From Eimeria necatrix (Eukaryota; Apicomplexa; Conoidasida; Eucoccidiorida; Eimeriidae), in assembly GCF_000499385.1 (NCBI RefSeq), contig NW_013651883.1:1-11876 (forward strand): DNA of 11,876 nt. The letters run 5' to 3'. The notes beneath the pieces are model-generated. The model was not told where the DNA came from, did no database searches, and saw only the letters and a program-made list of their open reading frames with translations. Made by a program: the position numbers and the translations under genes. Below are positions 7,541 to 11,876 of this stretch, piece after piece (position 1 is the stretch's first letter; every line of letters begins with the position of its first letter).

Positions 7541-7619
7541 AAATTGTTTTTAAATCTTTTTTATTTTAAAACTTTAAAAAAGGAAATTGTTTTTAAATCT
7601 TTTTAATTTTAAAACTTTC
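7541..7619 (+). repeat. Tandem duplication, period 43
   Basis: A unit starting AAATTGTTTTTAAATC and ending TTTTAAAACTTT occurs at 7541 and again at 7584 with minor differences (one T replaced by A). Confidence 0.85.
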
Positions 7620-7691
7620 AAAGTGCTGCTGAGCAAAGAAGCGGTGTTAGATCACTTCATTGTTGGGTTCTGCTGCGCTGCAGCAGTGGAC

Positions 7692-7692
7692 C

Positions 7693-7724
<32 letters not shown>

Positions 7725-7750
7725 TGCTGCTGCTGCGGTCTGCTGCTGCG
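7692..7750. repeat. CAG/CTG perfect palindrome
   Basis: About ten CAG units run directly into CTG units (centre CAGCTG near 7721), followed by GGTCTGCTGCTG. It is self-complementary without a spacer. Confidence 0.88.
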
Positions 7751-7963
7751 GAGCCCCAGAGTGCTCTTGGGCGGAATTTTTCGGATAATTCGAAATGAAA
7801 TTTGAAAATGAAAAGTAAATTTGAAAATAAAAAAGAAAAGAAGAAAAAAAGTAATTCAATTATTGCTGGTTTGCAGATTTTGAGGCCAAGACAGGAAAGC
7901 TGAATGGTTTGGTCTTGGCGGCGCAGCGGTCCAGCCCCCCGCGCAGCTGCGAGTGGCGCGAAC

Positions 7964-7993
7964 TGCAATTTGAATTTGAATTTGAATTTGAAA
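7964..7993 (+). repeat. TTTGAA hexamer tract
   Basis: About four TTTGAA units, then AAATTAAAATTAAAAT. Open frames across it (Phe-Glu) are artefacts. Confidence 0.8.
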
Positions 7994-8400
7994 TTAAAAT
8001 TAAAATAAAAGAAATGAAAAGAGAAACGAAAAGGGGCTTTTCCAAACGAGGGTCTGGGGTGTATCGACACTTCAAAGCCGGGGGGAGGTGGTGAGGGGCG
8101 GCGGCTGCAGCTGCGCCGCGCCGGGGCTGAACAGCGGCGAATTGTTTTCATTTTTCTTCTTTTTGCGTTTAATTCTTTTCAATTTGTTTACTTTTATTAA
8201 ATTGTTTGATTAATTCTGCATTTGCAGCATTTGAATTGCTGGACTTGCGCTGCGGCGCCCCCAGCCGCCGCCGCCGCCCCCCGCAGCCGACGGACCCCGA
8301 AAGCAGCAGCTTCTGCTTTTCTTTTCTTTTCTTTTCTTTTCTTTTTCTTTCTTTGAAATCCAAATTGTTTTTGCTTTTCAATTTAGCCAATTAAAGAAGC

Positions 8401-8485
8401 AAAAGCCGGCAGCAGCAGCTGCTTTCGTTGCTGGCTGCTGCAGCAGCAGGACCGCTGCTGCTCTGCAGCAGCAGCAGCAGCGCCG
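8401..8485. repeat. Interleaved CAG and CTG blocks
   Basis: (CAG)3-CTGCTTTCGTTGCTGGCTGCTG-(CAG)3, then CTGCTGCTCTG, then (CAG)6. Multiple self-complementary arms, open in several frames; no exon boundary supported. Confidence 0.75.
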
Positions 8486-8620
8486 AAAACAACGCCATTT
8501 CGCCCCGATTTTCTCTTTTTTTGAATTTCTTTGACTATTTTTGCAAATTAAAATCAAAAATAAACAAAAAAAACCTTTTAAAGGACCCCCAGACCTCTCT
8601 GGCGAAGCTCCAGCCTCAAA

Positions 8621-8668
8621 ATGCGGCTGCAGCTTCCGGAAATTCCGCAGCTGCCGCCGGCGCAGCAG
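8621..8668 (+). CDS. Possible first exon of gene 2
   Basis: ATG at 8621 has context CTCAAAATGC, with A-rich bases upstream as is common at protozoan starts. It gives [16 protein letters not shown] up to donor GTGATC at 8669. Phase 0 matches the next two proposed exons. The other frame through the same bases is alanine-rich ([17 protein letters not shown]) and could be the real one. Weak call. Confidence 0.3.
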
Positions 8669-8802
8669 GTGATCTTCCGAATTAAAAACAAAAAAGACTT
8701 TTAATTAAAATTAAATTCCATTTTGAGTCATTTAAACACAAAAACCATTAAGTACACGCTGCCCCCTCCCCTCCAAACCCCAAAACACCTTCCTGCTGCT
8801 GC

Positions 8803-8861
<59 letters not shown>

Positions 8862-9358
8862 TATCCGTCGGCAGGAGCCCGAAAGGCCCCCCAGAAGAGA
8901 CCCCAGCCCTCTGCGAAGTCCTTCTGTAAATGTCCATCAAGAAGTAAATAAATAAACAAATAATTGATTAATTAATCAAGCATTTAACTAACAATTAATT
9001 AATTAAATTAATTAATTAATTTAATTAATTTAATTAATTTAATTAATTTAATTAATTAAATTAATTAATTAGTTAATTAATTTATATTTGCTGCAGCGGG
9101 CCCCGCGGCGGGAGCCTCTTGTGCACGGCGGGTCATTTCTGATAGAAACAACAGGTGCAGCAGCAGGCTTTGCTGCTGCTGCTGCAGCGCGGAATTCTGC
9201 TGCTGCTGCTGCTGCTGCTGCGCGGAGTTCTGCTGCTGCTGCTGCTGCTGGCATGTCTCGCAGCTCGAGTCCTCTGTCTCGGCCTTGTGCTGCTTCTTCT
9301 TTTTTGAAATCTGTAAATTCTTTTAATCTGAAAAGTTCTTTTTTCAACTGCTGCCAAG

Positions 9359-9393
<35 letters not shown>

Positions 9394-9723
9394 TGCTGCT
9401 GCTGCACCCCCGCGCGCCACAGCACCTGTCCAGACACCGCAAGCGCCTTCGCAGACACTTCCACTCCTCCGGAACTTTCGGACTTTTCTCATTTTCAAAT
9501 AAATCAAATTTCTCCAGAAGTTCCATTTAAAAGATATATTCCTCCGAATTACTTTGAAGACACGGGCTACTGGAGCCAGCCTCCTGCTGCTGCTGCTGCT
9601 GCTGCTGCAGCAGCAGCAGCAGCCACGCCCACTGCTGCAGCAGCAACGCCCACTGCTGCAGCAGCAGCGCCGCCCCAGCAGCAGCACGAGCAAAGGCCCT
9701 TCACCCCGAAACAGCGAACGTTT

Positions 9724-9792
<69 letters not shown>

Positions 9793-10577
9793 TTTCCCGA
9801 AAGAACTGCTGCTCCCGACTCGCTGCTGCCAGTTGTGGGGCGCAGCATTGGGCTGGATGTACACCGCAGTTTGCCGCCAGTTCAAACTCGGGTGTACGGA
9901 GGCCTCGGAGAAGTTTCGGGTTTGTTATTTCATTTTATTTATTTCATTTATTTATTTATTTCATTTTATTTATTTTATTTATTTATTTCATTTTATTCAT
10001 TTTATTTCATTTTAATTCATTTTGTTTCATTTTAATGCACTTTGTTTCATTTTATTTCATTATATTTCAGTTCATTTTGATTTATTTTGTTTTCTTTTAT
10101 TTTGTTTCATTTTATTCATTTTATTCATTTTATTTCATTTTATTTCATTTTATTTCATTTTATTTCATTTCATTTTAGTTTTTCATTTTATTTCATTTTA
10201 TTCATTTTATTTTATTTTGTTTCATTTAATTTTATTTTATTTTATTTCATTTTATATTTTATATTATTTCATTTTATTTCATTTTATTTCAGTTTATTTT
10301 ATTTAATTTCATTTTATTCATTTTATTTCATTTTATTTCATTTTATTTATTTATAATCCATTTCTGTTTTCAGTTTCGGATTTATATCATTTGGAAATAA
10401 AGCATTTGTTTGATTAAATTACTCTTTTCATCCGCGAAATGCAGCAACAGCCGGTTTTAGGGTTTAGGGTTTAGGGTTTGGGGTTTAGGGTTTAGGGTTT
10501 AGGGTTTAGGGTTTGTGGGTGCGTGCGTTAAGCCGTGCGGGACGAAAGCCGGACGATGTTTAGCCGGCAGCGGGCGG

Positions 10578-10631
<54 letters not shown>

Positions 10632-11767
10632 AAGAAGTTGTTGAAACTGTTGTTCCGAAAACAAAAGTGCAGCAAAGAATTAAATACGTCGATTTAGAGT
10701 TTGTCCAAAACCAACAAAAATTCGTCGAAGTCCCCGAAGTCTTCTACAGCGACGTCATTGTGGAAGTCCGCGCAATTAAATATAAACATAATTTGCAAAT
10801 TAATTAAATAATTAATTAATTAACTAATTAATTAATTAATTAATTAATTAATTAATTAATTAATTAAAATGTAAATAAATTAAACTATAAATATAAATAC
10901 AAATGTATCAATGCAAATATAAATATGAATATAAATATACATATAAATATAAATATGAATATAAATATAAATATAAATATAAATATAAATATAAATATAA
11001 ATACAAATATAAATATAAATATAAATGTAAATATAAATATAAATATAAATATAAATATAAATATAAATATAAATATAAATATAAATATAAAAGCATAAGA
11101 ATAACCGTATTTGAATTTGCATTTAAATTTAAATTTAAATTTAAATTTAAATGCAAATTTAAATTTAAATTTAAATGCAAATGGAATACGACTTTGTTTC
11201 TTTTTATAGCGCGTTGCTGCAACTCGAAAAAGGAAAAAATAAAAACTGAATTTAAAACACAAATCAAAGAAAACAAAAGAAAAGAAATGAAAGTTTTGAA
11301 GCAAAAAGAAAAGAAATAAACATTTTGAAGTTCAAAAGAATTAATTTGTTTTCGAAATGCGGGCTTTCCAGTGTCTGCAAGCAAATCAGAAAGGAGAAAA
11401 AGTTGTTTTTTGTTGTTTGTTTTTGCTTGAATTGCAAATTAATTTGAAATTAAATATTATTTTGAAGAAATAAAACAAAAAGAAACGAAAAAGGCGCCGA
11501 AATGAATTAAATGCCGCTTTCCACTTTTTGTGTCGCAGCTGCATGCACTGCGCCGGGGTGTACGTACAGGTGCCGCAAGTGGTGGAAGTGGTGAAAGTCG
11601 TTCCGAAAGAAGAAATAAAAGAAAACATTATTTATGTTCCGCGTTTTGAAACGAAATATATTCCGAAATATGTCGAAGTCCCCATTATTAAAATTGTCGA
11701 CAGATATGAAGAAGTCCAGGAAATTCAAGAAGTCCTCAAACCAGTTCCCAAACAAACTCTCGTGGAT
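8621..11767 (+). CDS. Gene 2, 3'-partial: putative alveolin (inner membrane complex) protein, 5-exon model
   Basis: Proposed join: 8621-8668, 8875-8925, 9097-9891, 10571-10765, 11570-11767, all introns in phase 0, about 429 residues before the gene leaves the window. The last two exons give about 125 residues of Val/Pro/Glu/Lys-rich repeats ([40 protein letters not shown]) typical of alveolins. These proteins form the filament network beneath the inner membrane complex of apicomplexans. The earlier exons are Pro-rich and then Ala/Ser/Gln-rich and have no recognisable domain. Their assignment to this gene rests on phase agreement only. A shorter alternative starts at ATG 10556 (MFSRQRAE, then alanine). 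Which alveolin it is cannot be said without a search. Confidence 0.42.
8795..8858. repeat. CTG repeat, about 20 units
   Basis: A CTG tract with one CCG interruption near 8800. In the gene 2 model it is intronic, just upstream of a TCGGCAG acceptor. In another frame it would encode about 20 alanines. Confidence 0.92.
8875..8925 (+). CDS. Possible small second exon of gene 2
   Basis: Acceptor GTCGGCAG ends at 8874 and a very good donor GTAAAT starts at 8926. In phase 0 it encodes 17 residues, [17 protein letters not shown]. If the CTG run upstream is also exonic, the frame becomes poly-Ala followed by [17 protein letters not shown] and ends in phase 2, which does not fit the next exon at phase 0. 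Confidence 0.33.
8941..9090 (+). repeat. TTAATTAATTTAA tract
   Basis: Mixed TTAA and TTTAA units filling most of the proposed 171-base intron (8926-9096) before the acceptor TTTGCTGCAG. Confidence 0.9.
9097..9891 (+). CDS. Ala/Ser/Gln-rich exon, probably the N-terminal part of gene 2
   Basis: Acceptor ATTTGCTGCAG ends at 9096. Phase 0 reads [20 protein letters not shown], then GCT alanine runs, [21 protein letters not shown], a serine run (AGC) and four cysteines (TGC), [42 protein letters not shown], more alanine, two TPTAAAA units, then about 23 glutamines (CAG), [20 protein letters not shown] and the end at LPPVQTR. The non-repeat parts look like real protein. The donor is uncertain: GTGTAC at 9892 (phase 0, used here), GTTTCG at 9913 or GTTTGT at 9920. 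The frame otherwise runs into TTTTATTTCA repeats and stops at 10035. It could instead be a separate gene. Confidence 0.5.
9362..9403. repeat. CAG/CTG perfect palindrome inside an exon
   Basis: Ten AGC units run directly into CTG units centred on CAGCTG near 9391. In the chosen frame it reads as about 11 serines followed by four cysteines. Confidence 0.88.
9723..9791 (+). repeat. CAG repeat, about 22 units, poly-glutamine
   Basis: Uninterrupted CAG up to a final CAA, read as glutamine in the frame of the surrounding exon (TF before it, FPERT after it). It is the longest pure CAG tract in the window. Confidence 0.94.
9922..10353 (+). repeat. TTTTATTTCA / TTTTATTCA tract, about 430 bases
   Basis: Tandem 10- and 9-base units related to TTTATTTCAT with many substitutions; the longest non-telomeric tract here. 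The Phe/Ile/Leu/Tyr/His-rich open frames across it are artefacts. Confidence 0.92.
10455..10515 (-). repeat. AGGGTTT telomere-like array
   Basis: About nine TTTAGGG units with one TTTGGGG. It ends about 40 bases before ATG 10556 and 55 before the proposed acceptor. Same orientation as 2841-3052. Confidence 0.94.
10571..10765 (+). CDS. Alveolin gene exon A: alanine run, then alveolin-type repeats
   Basis: Begins after CGGCAG with RAE and about 17-18 alanines (GCA), then [45 protein letters not shown]. Valine, proline and charged residues alternate, as in alveolin domains (IMCp family). It ends at GAA 10763-10765 before GTCCGC; joining here gives [11 protein letters not shown] across the splice, which keeps the repeat rhythm. 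Reading on instead gives [13 protein letters not shown] and a stop at 10807. An in-frame ATG at 10556 (MFSRQ) could be the true start if no exon precedes this one. Confidence 0.68.
10801..10866 (+). repeat. TTAA tetramer tract
   Basis: About 16 TTAA units with one CTAA, starting about 35 bases after the proposed donor. Confidence 0.92.
10880..11092 (+). repeat. AAATAT hexamer tract
   Basis: About 35 AAATAT units with scattered single changes (ATGAAT, ATACAT, TACAAA, TGTAAA). A hexamer keeps every frame open on both strands, so the long Lys-Tyr, Phe-Ile and Leu-Tyr frames here are artefacts. Confidence 0.95.
11111..11180 (+). repeat. AAATTT hexamer tract
   Basis: About ten AAATTT units with TGCAAA variants near the ends and middle. 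Each unit is self-complementary. It sits 20 bases to the right of the AAATAT tract. Confidence 0.92.
11558..11569. promoter_or_regulatory. GTGTACGTACA palindrome copy, overlapping a proposed splice acceptor
   Basis: GGGGTGTACGTACAG matches the copies at 5141 and 7269 except for the last base. TGCATGCA, another palindrome known as an apicomplexan AP2-factor motif, lies ten bases upstream at 11540. A regulatory role is inference. Confidence 0.3.
11570..11767 (+). CDS. Alveolin gene exon B: core alveolin repeats
   Basis: Phase 0 from GTG 11570: [66 protein letters not shown]. The repeated VP/EVP/KYVEVP motifs and high Val/Ile/Glu/Lys content are the hallmark of the alveolin (IMC protein) family. 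The right end is ambiguous. GTCAGT at 11768 looks like a donor in phase 0, so the gene would continue outside the window. Otherwise the frame adds VS and stops at TAA 11774-11776. Family assignment is firm; the member is not known. Confidence 0.72.
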
Positions 11768-11876
11768 GTCAGTTAATTTCTTTTTGTTGCAGTTTAATAA
11801 ATCAATTTTAAATTGTTTTTCAAGTTTAAAATTAATAAATTCATTTTAATAAATCAATTTTAAATTGTTTTTCAAG
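11768..11876 (+). other. Intron start or 3' flank, with a 31-base direct repeat
   Basis: T-rich. A 31-base unit (begins TTAATAAATCAATTTT, ends TTTTTCAAG) occurs identically at 11794-11824 and 11846-11876. No coding signal. Confidence 0.75.

Larger units (their letters stand above)
6931..8620. other. Intergenic spacer, no gene supported
   Basis: Begins with a TTTA/TTTAT tract (6941-7025) and continues as A-rich then mixed low-complexity DNA. GC-richer islands lie at 7240-7290, 7440-7500, 7625-7770, 7875-7965, 8050-8140, 8228-8310 and 8405-8500. Some short frames look protein-like (for example VLLSKEAVLDHFIVGF near 7625, FEAKTGKLNGLVLAAQ at 7879 and FELLDLRCGAP at 8229). They lack a consistent set of splice sites and phases, so I do not call them exons. 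The gene 1 3' UTR and the gene 2 promoter should lie here; no poly(A) or promoter motif is distinct. Confidence 0.5.
9892..10570 (+). other. Intron or spacer between the Gln-rich exon and the alveolin exons
   Basis: Contains the TTTTATTTCA tract, a short complex piece (10374-10455) and an AGGGTTT array. The acceptor proposed is AGCCGGCAG at 10562-10570. A possible tiny exon follows TTCTGTTTTCAG at 10374 ([11 protein letters not shown]), but it does not lead into the alveolin frame. If the alveolin gene instead starts at ATG 10556, this is intergenic. Confidence 0.4.
10766..11569 (+). other. Intron of the alveolin gene, with TTAA, AAATAT and AAATTT tracts
   Basis: About 800 bases with three different tracts in order and a GC-richer island near 11345-11400. 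A pyrimidine-poor acceptor lies at the end (GTGTACGTACAG, AG at 11568-11569). An alternative acceptor GTCGCAG at 11532-11538 leaves [11 protein letters not shown] before the repeats but needs a phase-2 donor. Confidence 0.55.

Noticed and set aside
7657..8151. Minus-strand gene in the spacer
   Set aside because: The frame passes through Phe-Lys repeats and a poly-Cys run and shows no consistent splice sites or recognisable protein.
9922..10356. Hydrophobic open frames that look like membrane proteins
   Set aside because: They are translations of the TTTTATTTCA tract with no ordinary protein sequence. Similar artefacts occur over the TTTA tracts at 3162-3222, 3612-3730 and 5789-5890.
10374..10407. 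Small exon [11 protein letters not shown] after a good pyrimidine-rich acceptor
   Set aside because: Its phase leads into the glutamine frame of the next CAG run, not the alveolin frame, so it would not fit the gene 2 model. It is kept only as a possibility.
10880..11384. Long frames of Lys-Tyr, Phe-Ile or Leu-Tyr type on both strands
   Set aside because: They are produced by AAATAT and AAATTT hexamers, which are free of stops in most frames; they lie inside the alveolin intron.
11782..11792. Acceptor TTTTTGTTGCAG ending a 25-base intron that starts at 11768
   Set aside because: The intron would be far shorter than all others here, and the following frame (FNKSILNCF) does not continue the alveolin pattern.

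Overview
The window looks like nuclear DNA of a coccidian apicomplexan, most likely an Eimeria species. Three things point there. Trinucleotide CAG/CTG runs are decoded as alanine, glutamine or serine homopolymers inside exons. Telomere-like AAACCCT/AGGGTTT arrays sit inside the region. A protein with alveolin (inner membrane complex) repeats lies at the right end. The AT-rich, T-rich introns packed with simple repeats fit the repeat-rich segments known from Eimeria chromosomes. The species call is inference; nothing was searched.

Both gene models are on the + strand. Gene 1 fills positions 2-6930 and lacks its 5' end. Seven exons can be joined with GT..AG introns and one continuous frame: 2-820, 1233-1334, 2537-2689, 3250-3331, 3985-4057, 4926-5376 and 5905-6930. 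Together they give about 901 residues up to a TAA. The layout is a Pro/Ala-rich N-terminus, a middle of about 170 residues that resembles a diverged C2 domain spread over exons 1-5, and a very long alanine tail punctuated by Ser-Lys and Asn-Gln-Ser-Lys blocks.

Positions 6931-8620 are spacer with no gene I can support. It holds T-rich and A-rich simple sequence, a CAG/CTG hairpin, a 43-nt-period duplication and two copies of a GTGTAC palindrome family.

Gene 2 runs from about 8621, or less ambitiously from ATG 10556, past the right edge. Its reliable part is two exons (10571-10765 and 11570 to about 11767) that join in phase 0 into an alveolin-type Val/Pro/Glu/Lys repeat region. A large Ala/Ser/Gln-rich exon (9097 to about 9891) and two short exons further left fit the same phase and may form its N-terminus. 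Alveolins build the filamentous network under the inner membrane complex. If gene 1 is a C2 protein it could act at membranes, but nothing in the sequence links the two products beyond adjacency.

Introns and spacers each hold a different simple repeat: AAACCCT arrays in both orientations, TTTAA, TTTA, TTAA, TTTTATTTCA, AAATAT and AAATTT. Long open frames on either strand through the CAG, TTTA, TTTTATTTCA and AAATAT arrays are repeat artefacts.
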